Below the pieces are notes generated by a model. That model saw nothing but the letters and a program-made list of their open reading frames with translations. It was not told where the DNA came from and did not search any database. Made by a program: the position numbers and the translations under genes. A stretch of 44,305 bases of DNA. Source: Paracoccus benzoatiresistens. GTDB taxonomy: Bacteria; Pseudomonadota; Alphaproteobacteria; Rhodobacterales; Rhodobacteraceae. This document shows positions 7,961 to 16,761 of this stretch, one piece after another. The stretch is from assembly GCF_026913015.1 (NCBI RefSeq), contig NZ_JAPTYD010000028.1:1-44305 (forward strand), written 5' to 3'. Positions within the stretch are counted from its first letter, which is position 1. Every line of letters begins with the position of its first letter.

Positions 7961-9253
7961 ATGCTTGAGGCATCCGACAAGCCGATAGCTCTGATCGACT
8001 GCAACAACTTCTATGTGTCCTGCGAACGGCTTTTTGACACGTCCCTGCACGGCGTTCCTGTCATCGTCCTCTCGAACAACGATGGTTGCGCTGTGGCCCG
8101 TTCCGACGAGGCGAAGGCGCTTGGGATCAAGATGGGGGCGCCCGCCTTCAAAATGCGCGACTTCATGGAGCGGCATGCCGTGAAGGCCCTATCGTCCAAC
8201 TATACACTCTACGGGGATCTCTCTGCGCGCGTGACGCAAGTCCTGTACGGCTACTCGCCACGCCTCGACGTGTACTCGATCGACGAGACGTTCGTTGACC
8301 TGGCCGGCTTTGGCGAGCGGATGGAGGCGCACGCGGTCCGGATGCGCCAGGCGGTCCGCACGCAAGTGGGCATCCCGACCTGTGTTGGCATCGCGCCCAC
8401 AAAGACCCTCGCCAAGCTGGCGAACTATGCGGCCAAGAAGAACCCGATCTTCGGGGGCATCTGCAATCTGATGAACCCCCAGGTGCGGGACTATGTGATG
8501 AACCGCATCCCCATCGGTGAAATCTGGGGCGTCGGCCCGGCAACCGAGGCCAAGCTGATCGCCCAGGGCGTCAGCACCGCGGCCGCGCTGCGCGACCTGC
8601 CCATGGCGCTGTCCCGCAAGATTGGCACGGTTGTTCTCGAACGGCTGGTGGCGGAGCTGCGCGGCATTGCCTGCATCGACTTCGAGGACGTGCCGCCGCA
8701 AAGGAAAGGCATGGCCGTGACCCGATCCTCGGGCACACCCATGACGACCTTCGATGTGCTGGTGCAGGCGGTCACCGCCCATGCGACCCGCGCGGCCGAG
8801 AAGCTGCGCCAGCACGGCCTTGTCGCCGGAACGCTGACCGTGTTTTTCTACACCAACCCGCACAAGCCCGACCGCCCGCAGCATTCCGTCTCGCGCAGCG
8901 TGCGGCTGCGGCCCATGTCCAACCACACCTTCGACCTGGTGGATGCCGCCGTCTCGGCGGCGCGCCGGGGCTGGCGCGGCGATCCGTCCGGCAATGGCTG
9001 CGGCTATACCAAGGCGGGCGTCATCCTCGATGATCTGCTGCCCGAGGCCGACCGGCCGGCCATGCTGTTCCAGCCTGATCGGCCGCGCGATGCGCGCCTG
9101 ACGGATGCGCTTGATGCGATCAACGACCGCTTCGGCAAAAGGACGATGGTGCTGGCGCGCGAGGGCTTCGCCGGTGACTGGCGCCTGCGCGCCGATCACC
9201 GCTCGCCCCGCTACACCACCAGGATCAGCGAACTGCCGATCCTACGAGTCTAG
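7961..9253 (+). CDS. umuC: UmuC-like Y-family DNA polymerase
   Basis: A 430-residue Y-family polymerase, the catalytic subunit of Pol V, which copies past DNA lesions with low fidelity. Visible motifs are [16 protein letters not shown] near residue 10 (first metal Asp D13), [15 protein letters not shown] near residue 40, and [10 protein letters not shown] near residue 105 with the catalytic Asp-Glu pair. A helix-hairpin-helix region ([12 protein letters not shown]) lies near residue 190, and the little-finger and C-terminal UmuC region are full length. It forms an operon with umuD four bases upstream and is intact. Regulation by LexA is expected from the operator at 7500-7514. Confidence 0.95.
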   Translation: MLEASDKPIALIDCNNFYVSCERLFDTSLHGVPVIVLSNNDGCAVARSDEAKALGIKMGAPAFKMRDFMERHAVKALSSNYTLYGDLSARVTQVLYGYSPRLDVYSIDETFVDLAGFGERMEAHAVRMRQAVRTQVGIPTCVGIAPTKTLAKLANYAAKKNPIFGGICNLMNPQVRDYVMNRIPIGEIWGVGPATEAKLIAQGVSTAAALRDLPMALSRKIGTVVLERLVAELRGIACIDFEDVPPQRKGMAVTRSSGTPMTTFDVLVQAVTAHATRAAEKLRQHGLVAGTLTVFFYTNPHKPDRPQHSVSRSVRLRPMSNHTFDLVDAAVSAARRGWRGDPSGNGCGYTKAGVILDDLLPEADRPAMLFQPDRPRDARLTDALDAINDRFGKRTMVLAREGFAGDWRLRADHRSPRYTTRISELPILRV

Positions 9254-9302
9254 CCACAAAGTTGAGAGGATGGCCTCGACATGACCTTTGATGCCGCGCG
9301 GC

Positions 9303-9682
9303 TCAGAGGCCGGGCATAACCAGCGGCGTATATCTTAGCGAGGTAGGCGTGCATTCATGCCACTGCATCTCGGCATTGGGTTGATCGTCCCTGCCCCAGC
9401 ACCAGCCTTTCTCGTTCAGCGCCTGTCCGTAAATGGCGCGTGACAAGCAGGCCACGACCGTTTTTGCTTCCTGACTTCCTGACTTCCTGACTTCCTGACT
9501 TCCTGACTTCCTGACTTCCTGACTTCCTGACTTCCCGGCACGCGGCACTTGTCATTGGCCTCATCGTAAAGGTCTCGCAGTTCGGCCACTGTTTCCGTGG
9601 CGTTGGCGAGAGGCGATTCCGCTTGCACGAGGTTGGGTCCGAGCAAACTCAGAACGGCCAAGGTGGTGCTCAAGATATTCAT
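9303..9682 (-). pseudogene. Secreted small protein gene split by an 8-bp tandem repeat (switched off)
   Basis: The leftward gene starts at ATG 9682 with a signal peptide (MNILSTTLAVLSLLGPNLVQA). A short mature N-terminus follows, with one Cys in NDKCR. Then comes the repeat GGAAGTCA (seen as TGACTTCC on the plus strand). With the present eight full copies the frame runs into a spurious tail and stops at 9416. In the other frame after the repeat is a coherent domain: ACLSRAIYGQALNEKGWCWG then MQWHEC, ending at 9303. Its Cys/Trp spacing resembles small exported proteins. Counting bases, seven copies or ten copies would join the two halves. I infer a phase-variable or recently broken gene; function is unknown. 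Confidence 0.6.
9467..9535. repeat. 8-bp tandem repeat, 8.6 copies
   Basis: CTTCCTGA is repeated eight times without error from 9467 to 9530, followed by CTTCC. Because 8 is not a multiple of 3, each gain or loss of a unit changes the frame of the leftward gene around it. The perfect identity of the copies suggests recent slippage. Confidence 0.95.
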
Positions 9683-9715
9683 GGCTCTTCTTCTGAAAAC
9701 GCAGGCTACTCTGGG

Positions 9716-10150
9716 CTACCCCCTCATTTCGAGGGTCTTGTCGCTATTGTCCTCTGACAGCGCGAGGCACAGCCCTTCAAGCTCGGCTTGAGGAAGTTGC
9801 ACAGGGTCGAACATGCCGTTCACCCAATAGCGATCCTGGATCTCCTGCGGGATCTCTGCCGCCTTCAAGCAGCGCATGCTCCATTGGGAGAACAGTCGAT
9901 CTTCGGTTTCGCCAGCGAGCAGGATGCAGATCCTTTGATGCCGATCATCCTTCATGATCCGCATCATGCACTCCGCAACCACGGTCCTGCCTCCTTCAAG
10001 GAGCTGCAGGAAGTCTTCATCGCCAGCGATGAGCAGGCCGGTAATGCCGTCGTTCGCATTGTTCTTGCATGACCTGTCGAAGATGTCGCGGAGGGCGTCT
10101 TCGGAAGTGCCACCATGGTGTGAGGCATAGACGAGCCGAGTAAGTTGCAT
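9716..10150 (-). CDS. BLUF-domain blue-light photoreceptor
   Basis: A 144-residue protein consisting of one BLUF domain, which binds FAD and senses blue light. The residues that form the photoactive site are present: Y8 in RLVYASHH, the Asn pair N30/N31 in KNNANDGITGLL, Q49 in DFLQLLEG, and W90 with M92 in SQWSMR. No output domain is fused, so it should act on a partner protein, as other short BLUF proteins do. AGAAGGAAA lies upstream of the ATG. It is followed, in the same direction, by the repeat-interrupted secreted protein gene. The target of its signal cannot be read from the window. Confidence 0.9.
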   Translation of the reverse strand: MQLTRLVYASHHGGTSEDALRDIFDRSCKNNANDGITGLLIAGDEDFLQLLEGGRTVVAECMMRIMKDDRHQRICILLAGETEDRLFSQWSMRCLKAAEIPQEIQDRYWVNGMFDPVQLPQAELEGLCLALSEDNSDKTLEMRG

Positions 10151-10539
10151 GCGGTCTTTGTTTCCTTCTGGTCAGACTGGGAGCTTTTGACCATCACATC
10201 GTCCCAACACAATTGGTCAGTACAAAAACGTTGGGGCATCCATCTGGGCTTCATGCCTCCCGCTGGCTCAGCAGGATCTTGCCGCATCCCGGCATGGCTG
10301 GGATCGCGCTCCAGGCTGCGGCCGGCAGGCGCCGGCCTTCGCCCCGAGGCTGGACCCCTGCCCCTCCATTGCGCCTCCTCCCGCGCAACCTGTATCGTCC
10401 CGAGCCAGCCTGCACGGGGGCGCAATAGTTGGGCCTCACGGATCCCGTCTCGGCTCTTTCGGGTGACATGGGGTGACAATGGTTCATCGCCCAGCCTTCA
10501 TAGGTTGGCGCATGTGGACCTGTCGCAATGGAGGGTGGA
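10151..10539. repeat. Intergenic region with dispersed repeat, copy 1 (10281-10413)
   Basis: Between the BLUF gene and the IS110 transposase. Bases 10281-10413 are closely similar to 31217-31349: both begin GCCGCATC, contain GGCCGGCAGGCGCCGGCC, and end with CGTCCCGAGCCAG. The central GGCCGGC/GCCGGCC can form a strong hairpin. The rest probably holds the noncoding left end of the IS110 element, where this family often encodes its guide (bridge) RNA. No protein gene is seen. Confidence 0.5.
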
Positions 10540-11589
10540 ATGGATCACAAGACGCCTATCACAACCTATGTTGGCCTCGATATCTCGCTGGCAGAGACGC
10601 ATATCTGCGTCCTCGATCAGGACGGAACGCGCCTGTACCAAGGTGCTGTCCCCTCGGATCCGGATGCACTTGCTAATATCATCCAGAGTAAAGCTCCGAA
10701 CTGTGAACGCATTGGTATGGAAACGGGTGCGACGACGCCCTGGCTCTGGCGCGCACTACGTGGGCGCGGGCTGCCTGTGATTTGCATAGATGCGCGTCAT
10801 GCGAACCGTGCCCTGTCCATGCGGAAGAACAAGACAGACAAGAACGACGCGCAGGGGCTGGCGGAGCTGATGCGGATTGGCTGGTTCAAGGAGGCGAATG
10901 TTCGCAGCCCACAGACTCAGTATGTTCGGTCACTTCTGACCGCCCGATATCAGCTCCGTGTGTCGCGCAAAGACGTGCTCAATCAGATGCGAGGTGTTGT
11001 AAAGTCCTTCGGCTTGTTTGCTGGTAGCACGGCAACCCGCAGGTTTCCTGCAATGGTTCAGAAGATCATCCAAGATAACCCACAATTTGGACCCCTCCTT
11101 GCTCCTCTCTTGGCTGTGCATGAAGCGCTGACCCGGCAGATTGCCGTGTATGAAGACGAACTCAAGAACATCGCAGAACGTGATCCGGATGCCCGACGTA
11201 TCATGACCGTGCCTGGCATCGGCTATCTCGTGGCACTGGCATTCATGACGGTCGTCGATGATCCGGCGAGGTTTTCCTCATCAAACAAGCTTGGGCCCTA
11301 TCTTGGGCTTGCGCCGCGGGTGCGGCAATCTGGAGAGGCCAGCTGGTCTGCCGGGATCGGCCATGCCCCTGACAAGATGATGCGATCATACCTTTATCAG
11401 GCCGCAACTGTTGTCCTGACCAAGACCGCCAGTTGGTCCGCTTTGAAGGCGTGGGGTCTCCGCGTCTACAAGCGCAGCGGCTTCAAGCGTGCAGCGGTGG
11501 CTGTCGCAAGAAAGCTTGCGATCATCATGCACGCTATCTGGATCAACGGTACCGAGTTTGAATACAGCCAGAAGGGAAAGGCTGCATGA
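10540..11589 (+). CDS. IS110-family transposase (DEDD recombinase)
   Basis: A 349-residue recombinase of the IS110 family, which moves its element with a RuvC-like DEDD domain and a C-terminal serine-containing Tnp20 domain. Seen are TYVGLDIS near the N-terminus (first Asp), IGMETGAT (Glu), KTDKNDAQGLAEL (Asp pair) and, in the C-terminal half, TVPGIGYLVALAF followed by YLGLAPRVRQSG. I chose ATG 10540 over the ATG at 10528 because GGAGGG lies at the right distance before it. The gene is intact. Element ends could not be fixed, because this family makes little or no target duplication. Confidence 0.92.
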   Translation: MDHKTPITTYVGLDISLAETHICVLDQDGTRLYQGAVPSDPDALANIIQSKAPNCERIGMETGATTPWLWRALRGRGLPVICIDARHANRALSMRKNKTDKNDAQGLAELMRIGWFKEANVRSPQTQYVRSLLTARYQLRVSRKDVLNQMRGVVKSFGLFAGSTATRRFPAMVQKIIQDNPQFGPLLAPLLAVHEALTRQIAVYEDELKNIAERDPDARRIMTVPGIGYLVALAFMTVVDDPARFSSSNKLGPYLGLAPRVRQSGEASWSAGIGHAPDKMMRSYLYQAATVVLTKTASWSALKAWGLRVYKRSGFKRAAVAVARKLAIIMHAIWINGTEFEYSQKGKAA

Positions 11590-12004
11590 CTTGATCCCTT
11601 CCAGCTAACCAGGATCCGCTTCGGCGGATAGTCCCTGCCGGGACGTTGGGAGGCCGACCTCGTAGCGATCGTTGCGACCAGATCACGCGGAGTGACAATG
11701 AGGCGGTCCCCTACCGAAGCCCATTCTGCGGCGGCAATTGCCGACCTCGTAAGGAACCATATGCCCGGTGGAGATGAGTGCGATGCAAGCCTACGCAATT
11801 CGTGCGTGGTCTAATGGCGCATGTCCGTCTTGATGAGTTTGAGCCCTCCACCGACATTTGGTCGCCTTGCAGCGAATGCAGGTGCAGCAAGGCATTGCGG
11901 CCTTAGCTGCTGATCAGAACGCCACTGCATCGCAATTTCGCCTCATCGAAGCGGCCGTTCGTTGCTGCCGCAGCACTCCCAGCCTCGCCTGCTGGTCATC
12001 CAGA
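11590..12004. other. Non-coding region with possible transposase relic
   Basis: The first bases are the presumed right end of the IS110 element. From about 11638 to 11812 a rightward frame reads GRWEADLVAIVATRSRG and onward, which faintly resembles the DDE region of IS30-type transposases (HWEGDL). It lacks both ends, and the family cannot be confirmed. From 11815 to 12004 I see nothing. Confidence 0.25.
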
Positions 12005-12784
12005 TCATGCGGTTGGCACAGTACCTCCGTCGATCACATACTCCGTGCCGGTGATGGTCGCCGCGCGATCCGATGCAAGGAAAGCGATCAGGTTGGCGAT
12101 CTCGGCCGGTTGCGAGGGCCGGCCGATGGGGATGCCGCCAAGGGCGTCCATGATCATCCGCTTGCCGCCATCGAGATCGGTGCCGGCCTCTTGTGCCAGC
12201 CGTTCAGCGAGGCGGACCGAGGCATCGGTTTCGATCCAACCCGGGGCCACGCGCACCACCCGCACGCCCTTGGGCGAGATCTCCTTCGACAGGCTCTTGC
12301 TGTAGACCGACAGGGCGGCCTTGGCTGCGGCATAGCCGGTTGTCGCCTCAGGCAGCGGCAGCAAGCGCTGGATCGAGGTCACATGGATCACCACGCCCGC
12401 GCCCTGCATGATCATTGCCGGCACCAACGCGCGGTCCAGGCGCACGGCAGGCAGCAGGTTGAGGCTCAGTTCGGCTTGCCATTCGGCCTCGCCCAATGCT
12501 GCAAATCCACCCCCGGGGCCCGAGGAGCCGCCCAGCATGTGGACGATGATATCCACGCCCCCCATCCGGCTTCGCACGGCGTCAGCAACAGTGTCGCTAC
12601 CGTGAAGCGTGATGAGGTCGGCGGCCACGAACATCTCGCCTGGAAGATTTTCGGGCCGGGTGCGGGCAGTGGTCAGGACATCTGCCCCGAGCTCGCGGAA
12701 CAGCGCCACCGTGGCCGCGCCTGCGCCCTGCGTCCCGCCGGTGATCAGGGCGCGCTTGCCCGCCAGGGTCAGGAAGCCGGTCAT
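12005..12784 (-). CDS. Short-chain dehydrogenase/reductase
   Basis: A 259-residue classical SDR, a cytoplasmic NAD(P)-dependent oxidoreductase. The nucleotide-binding motif TGGTQGAG is near residue 15, the catalytic Ser is in VTSIQRL, and the YxxxK pair is in [10 protein letters not shown]. The C-terminal part ends [10 protein letters not shown], as usual for the family. The substrate cannot be deduced. The gene overlaps by one base with the NTF2-like gene upstream and forms an operon with it. The operon diverges from a LysR gene that is broken, so its former regulator is probably lost. Confidence 0.9.
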   Translation of the reverse strand: MTGFLTLAGKRALITGGTQGAGAATVALFRELGADVLTTARTRPENLPGEMFVAADLITLHGSDTVADAVRSRMGGVDIIVHMLGGSSGPGGGFAALGEAEWQAELSLNLLPAVRLDRALVPAMIMQGAGVVIHVTSIQRLLPLPEATTGYAAAKAALSVYSKSLSKEISPKGVRVVRVAPGWIETDASVRLAERLAQEAGTDLDGGKRMIMDALGGIPIGRPSQPAEIANLIAFLASDRAATITGTEYVIDGGTVPTA

Positions 12785-13104
12785 CAGCTGATCTCCAGTT
12801 CAGCGATGCGATCGCCTGCCAACCCGAAGGTGAAACTCAGGACGGCTGGGCTACCAGGAAAATTGCCGCTGACCCGCGCACGAACCACGGTCCTGCCTGC
12901 AGCTTCGGTGGCCTCCAGCGGCTCGGCGCGGTGGTGATATTTTTCCTTCGAGGCTTGCCACCACGTGCGGATCTCCTCGCGGCCACAATGAATATGACCC
13001 TCGTCATGCACGATGGCATCTGGCGCGAAAGCCGTAGCGAAAGCGTCTCCATCCTGTGGAGGCTGAGCCGCGAAGTAGGTTTGGATTGGGTCAGGGAGGG
13101 GCAT
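12784..13104 (-). CDS. NTF2/SnoaL-like small protein
   Basis: A 106-residue protein with the NTF2-like cone fold. The pattern is an N-terminal helix followed by [21 protein letters not shown], then alternating beta strands ([31 protein letters not shown]). Proteins of this type are often small isomerases, hydrolases or binding partners of dehydrogenases. It is first in a two-gene leftward operon with the SDR, sharing one base. Which reaction it supports is not known. Confidence 0.82.
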   Translation of the reverse strand: MPLPDPIQTYFAAQPPQDGDAFATAFAPDAIVHDEGHIHCGREEIRTWWQASKEKYHHRAEPLEATEAAGRTVVRARVSGNFPGSPAVLSFTFGLAGDRIAELEIS

Positions 13105-13203
13105 GTGATTGTTCCTTCTTCTGCTGACAGAAAGATAAGGCTCGACCGCCTACAGGATAATCGGGATTAATCGGCATCTGTTGGTGACAGGATCGGGACA
13201 ATC

Positions 13204-14106
13204 ATGGATGGGGGGATGAAAAGCATGGAGGCGGTGCTGGCCATTGCCCGTCGCGGATCGTTCCGGGCGGCGGCGATAGACCTCGGCATGTCCACCACAG
13301 CGTTGTCGCATACTATCGGGCGGCTTGAATCCAGCCTTGGCGTGCGATTGTTCAACCGGACCACCCGCAGCGTGTCGCTCAGTGTTGCCGGACAGGAGTT
13401 CGTCTAACGCATCGCTCCGGCCCTGGCCGAGATCCGCGCCGCGATGGACATGGCCCGGTCACAGCGCCTCACCCCTTCGGGCCTGCTCCGCATCAATGCC
13501 TCGGTTCAGGGCGGCCGGGAGATCACGCCCCTGGTACTGGCGTTCCTGCGCCGCTATCCCGAGATGCAGGTCGACCTGGTGACCGAAGGGCGGCTGGTCG
13601 ATATTGTGGCCGAGGGCTTTGATATGGGCCTGCGTCCCGCCGATCTGGTGCCCCGAGACATGATCGCGCTTCCTTTGGGCAAGCCGCAGCGATATGCCGT
13701 CGTCGCCTGCCCTGCTTGGTTAGCGACCCACCCGACACCCTTGACCCCCGCTGACCTGTCTTTGCCGGACTGTATCCGCGTACGCTTGCCGAATGGCGCG
13801 CTGTTCCGCTGGCAGTTCGAGAAAGGCGGCGAGGTGGTGCACGTCGATGCCAAGGGCCGCCTGACGCTGGACGAGGCTGCGATTGCCCGCGCGGCCGTGC
13901 TGGATGGCGCTGGCATCGGCTTCTTCATAGAGCAGGATGTGGCCGAGGATATTTCTGCCGGTCGGCTGATCCGCCTGCTGGAGGACTGGACCCCGCCACG
14001 CCCCGGTTTCAGCCTGTATTATCCAGGACGGCGCAATCCGTCTGCGGGCTTCGCGGCGTTCCTGGCCATGGTGCAGGACGTGGCCGCACGGTTCCGCACC
14101 AGGTAA
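13204..14106 (+). pseudogene. LysR-family regulator interrupted by one stop codon
   Basis: A LysR-type transcription factor of about 300 residues. The N-terminal winged helix is clear: [36 protein letters not shown], then [10 protein letters not shown]. The frame stops at TAA 13405-13407 within GQEFV-stop-RIAP. The same frame resumes at once and continues to 14106 with the effector-binding domain. One changed base (from TAC or TAT) would restore it. ATG 13216 with GGGGGG upstream is an alternative start. It lies back to back with the NTF2-like/SDR operon, its likely target. As it stands, only a 67-residue DNA-binding fragment would be made. Confidence 0.88.
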
Positions 14107-14572
14107 TCCTCTGGTGGCTGTCTGGAAGTTCTGAAGGCGTCAATGCGGCCAAGTTTGAACGACCGCTTCCGCGCGCACCATGCCGCACCATCGTCGGTCC
14201 GTTTTACCGCCCACCCCGGCCGCAGCATTTGGAATATGCCCAAGGCAATACACCTGCATCGAACGGCAGCTAGGTCCGCAAAGCGGTCGCCTCTTCATGG
14301 CTGATCGTAGCGCAACTCGCTAGCGTTTTAGGTTGACAGGTCGAACCGTTGTCAAGGAACGATCGCTTGCGGGGGAGCCCGGTTGTCCAGCCTCGTACTG
14401 GCCCGACCTTGGGAGGGACAGGGGGAGGCCGAAGCAGGCCCGCGCGAGACCACAGGGATCGAGCAAGGGCCTGTGGTCAACGGGGCGGGCGGTTGCGTGA
14501 CCGCTCTGCGGGACAAAGCTGCCATTCTGTATCGTTGGAGCGGGACGGCCGGAATACAGCCGCCCAACCCCT
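14107..14572. other. Intergenic region, no gene seen
   Basis: About 465 bases between the ends of the LysR pseudogene and the leftward SDR gene. Overlapping frames on both strands lack recognisable protein features. GTTGACAGG at about 14333 could be part of a promoter element, without a convincing partner. Confidence 0.3.
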
Positions 14573-15355
14573 TCAGTTTCCGGGCGTTGCCGCTGAACCT
14601 GCGAGGGTTCCCCCGTCGATCGTCAGTTCCGCCCCCGTCATATATGCCGCTTCGTCGGAGGCGAGAAGAACGGCCAAGGCTGCCACTTCTTCCGCTCTTC
14701 CGAACCTGCGCATCGGCGTGTCCGCCACCATCGCGGCTTCCCGCGCACCGCGATCCGGCCCGTCGCCCAACATCGGTTCCCACATCGGCGTCATCACCGC
14801 GGCGGGGTGGATGGAGTTGCAACGGATGTTAAGGCCTTGCCCGGCGCAATAGAGCGCCACGGTCTTGGTATGGTTGCGGACAGCCGCCTTGGACGAGGCA
14901 TAGGCCGCCGCCATCGGAATGCCGACCAGCCCCGACCGGGACGATATGTTGATGATGGAACCTGATCCTTTGGCGCGCATGGCCCGGATGGCATACCGGC
15001 AACCGAGAAAGGTGCCATCCAGATTTACCGCATGCACGGCCCGCCAGTCGGCAAGCTGCGCATGCTCCGGATCATGGGCGGCCGGAACGCCTTCGAAGCC
15101 CGTGATCCCCGCATTGTTCACCAACACATCCAGGGCGGGAAACCGTTCACCGACCGCGGTCCAGTCGGCCTCATTCGCCACGTCCAGCCGCACAAAGGTT
15201 CCGCTTATGTCGTCGGCCACTGCCTGCCCGCCCTCAACGTCAATGTCGGTGACGATTACTTGGGCCGCTTCGTCAGCGAAGGCCTTGGCAATGGCTGCGC
15301 CGATACCGCTTGCCGCACCGGTTACCAGCGCGGTCTTTCCAGAAAGTCTGGGCAT
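14573..15355 (-). CDS. Short-chain dehydrogenase/reductase
   Basis: A 260-residue classical SDR. It shows TGAASGIG at residues about 12-19, the NNAG motif in [12 protein letters not shown], the catalytic Ser in IINISSRSG and the Tyr-Lys pair in [11 protein letters not shown]. The tail [10 protein letters not shown] is typical. I chose ATG 15355 because AAGGA lies six bases upstream and the family begins with this segment; the frame is open to 15454. It stands alone, 1.5 kb from the other SDR operon, and is not a close copy of that SDR. The substrate is unknown. Confidence 0.9.
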   Translation of the reverse strand: MPRLSGKTALVTGAASGIGAAIAKAFADEAAQVIVTDIDVEGGQAVADDISGTFVRLDVANEADWTAVGERFPALDVLVNNAGITGFEGVPAAHDPEHAQLADWRAVHAVNLDGTFLGCRYAIRAMRAKGSGSIINISSRSGLVGIPMAAAYASSKAAVRNHTKTVALYCAGQGLNIRCNSIHPAAVMTPMWEPMLGDGPDRGAREAAMVADTPMRRFGRAEEVAALAVLLASDEAAYMTGAELTIDGGTLAGSAATPGN

Positions 15356-15745
15356 GAATATCCTTGAGAAAGAGTGAAGCTGGAACATTGCCGCGCCGCG
15401 CAGCTGCTCCGAACAGTCCGTCGGCCGATTACCGGTGCCGCTTGTCCATGTCATTCACTCCGCTCGGATATCGGAAGCCTATGGGCGACGCACGCCACCG
15501 TCAAGGATAGCGTGGAACTCCGCCCAAAGCGAATGTCAGGTCTGGGCTCTTCGCGTCAATAGAATGAACCCGGCTCAAGCGCCGGCTGGGGAAGTTCGAC
15601 CTTAAAAAGATACCGGAGAGGCCCGCGCGCGGCGCGGGCCAAGATGATCCTTTTGCCGTTCCGGGGGATCGACGGGCTTTCGCCCGCTCACCCCCGTCCG
15701 CAGCCTTTTTGTTTTCCTGTCCGCCACGCATCCCCGCCCGAGCCG

Positions 15746-16000
15746 GTCAAGGGGCAAGCGCCGCCCTGTGGGCGTCGTCATCCAGGCAGGCCGTGTCCTC
15801 GCCCGTTCCGGGCTGCGGGCCGCACCACCCCGCCTTCCCGACCCCGTGACAGTCTCGGCCGGGGCCACGGGCAGGGCTGCGCCCTCCCCGCTCTGCTTTC
15901 CGAAAGGCATGGGCCTTTCGAGATAGCAGATCAGGAAGGCTCGCCCATCGGCGGAACGGGCAGAAGACCCGGCCGCCCCGTCGCTAAAGGAGAGCCACAC
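15746..16000 (+). promoter_or_regulatory. Structured leader A of the DUF3768/ParB-like operon
   Basis: This 255-base leader is homologous to the one before ardC at 20720-20972. Shared landmarks are GTCAA-GG-CAAGCGCCG at 15746, GGCCGTGTCCTCGCC at 15789, a GGGC-TGC-GCCC hairpin, CTCTG at 15891, CAGATC at 15927 and GCCCATCGGCGGA at 15943-15955. An 8-bp stem with an ATGG loop lies at 15901-15920. The spacing of the two first landmarks (43 bases), CTCTG to stem, stem to CAGATC, and last landmark to start codon (46 bases) is the same in both leaders. The hairpin stem has a different sequence in the two copies but still pairs. It may act as a structured RNA leader or as a single-stranded-DNA promoter. 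Confidence 0.65.
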
Positions 16001-16495
16001 ATGGCACATCTCAATGCCGCCCCGGCAGACACGACCGCCAGCGTTTTTCGCTGCGCGTCCTGCCGCGATCACTACGAGTCCGAGGATGCAGGCCCCGGCC
16101 TCTGCCCCATTTGCAACCCCGACGAGCAAGCCCGCGTCCACATGCTGCGGCTGCTGATCGCGGAACAGAACGATGCCTTCCGTCGCGCCCTGGGCTTCGC
16201 GGCCCTTTGGCGCGGCCAGCATCTGAAAGGCCGCACTGTCGCCACGCCGGGCTTTCGCGCCATTCCGGAGCGGACCCAAGCCGCGCTGATGAACGCGGTG
16301 ATCACCTTCACGGACTGGACCGAGGACAACGACCCTTCCGAGGATCATTCCTTTGGCCGCGTCGAGGCGTATGGCGTGGCGATCTTCTGGAAGATCGACC
16401 TTTACGACACCGCCTATCACTTCGGCGCGGAAACCCCGTCCGACCCCGAGCAGACGCGACGTGTTCTGACGCTTTACCTGCCGTCCGAACACTGA
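16001..16495 (+). CDS. DUF3768-domain protein with N-terminal zinc ribbon
   Basis: A 164-residue protein found on alphaproteobacterial plasmids and islands; function not established. Residues 18-38 hold two CxxC pairs (CASC and CPIC), a likely zinc ribbon. The rest matches DUF3768: LLIAEQNDAFRRAL, TPGF, then DNDPSEDHSFG and WKIDLYD, ending RVLTLYLPSEH. AAAGGAGAG precedes ATG 16001. It is first in a rightward set with a 36-residue gene and a large ParB-like gene, behind leader A. The context suggests a role in plasmid establishment. Confidence 0.85.
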   Translation: MAHLNAAPADTTASVFRCASCRDHYESEDAGPGLCPICNPDEQARVHMLRLLIAEQNDAFRRALGFAALWRGQHLKGRTVATPGFRAIPERTQAALMNAVITFTDWTEDNDPSEDHSFGRVEAYGVAIFWKIDLYDTAYHFGAETPSDPEQTRRVLTLYLPSEH

Positions 16496-16504
16496 CCCCG
16501 CAAT

Positions 16505-16533
16505 CGGCCTGCTGTGGCTCCGTCAGCAGGCCG
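16505..16533 (+). terminator. 10-bp hairpin after the DUF3768 gene
   Basis: CGGCCTGCTG and CAGCAGGCCG pair perfectly across a nine-base loop. It lacks a T-run, so it could be a weak terminator, an attenuator or an RNA-stabilising hairpin between two genes of the operon. Confidence 0.5.
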
Positions 16534-16571
16534 AACCGTCCCGCACAGTCAGCATGAAAGGGGGTGAAACC

Positions 16572-16682
16572 ATGAGCAGAGAAACCTTGCAGCGCCGCCT
16601 CGCAGAAGCGTGGGCGCTTGTCAGGAAGGGCGACAGCTTCGGTATCGGCCGCCGCTTCCTGATCCAGCACGGCGCACTTTGA
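16572..16682 (+). CDS. Small basic protein, 36 residues
   Basis: A tiny gene between two hairpins. ATG 16572 is preceded by AGGGGGTG at a good distance. The product (MSRETLQRRLAEAWALVRKG...) is an amphipathic basic helix followed by SFGIGRRFLIQHGAL. No family is known to me. Its tight placement, strong ribosome-binding site and the terminator directly after the stop support a real gene. Position suggests cotranscription with the DUF3768 gene. Confidence 0.6.
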   Translation: MSRETLQRRLAEAWALVRKGDSFGIGRRFLIQHGAL

Positions 16683-16690
16683 AAAAGCCC

Positions 16691-16720
16691 GCCCTGCCCC
16701 CACGGCCATGAGGGCAGGGC
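16691..16720 (+). terminator. GC-rich hairpin after the 36-residue gene
   Basis: GCCCTGCCC at 16691-16699 pairs with GGGCAGGGC at 16712-16720, a nine-bp stem eight bases after the stop codon. No strong T-run follows, so some transcription may continue into the ParB-like gene. Confidence 0.6.
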
Positions 16721-16761
16721 ATCCATAACAAGAAATCATCTGTCGCTAAAGGACCATTCCC

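Noticed and set aside
8189..9199. A 336-codon leftward frame opposite umuC
   Set aside because: The rightward UmuC is unmistakable; the opposite frame is His/Gly/Arg-rich with no family features.
9467..9535. CRISPR or iteron array
   Set aside because: It is a simple 8-bp microsatellite lying within a coding sequence.
11638..11812. IS30-type transposase gene
   Set aside because: Only a short stretch resembles the family, both ends are missing and the match is too weak to call.
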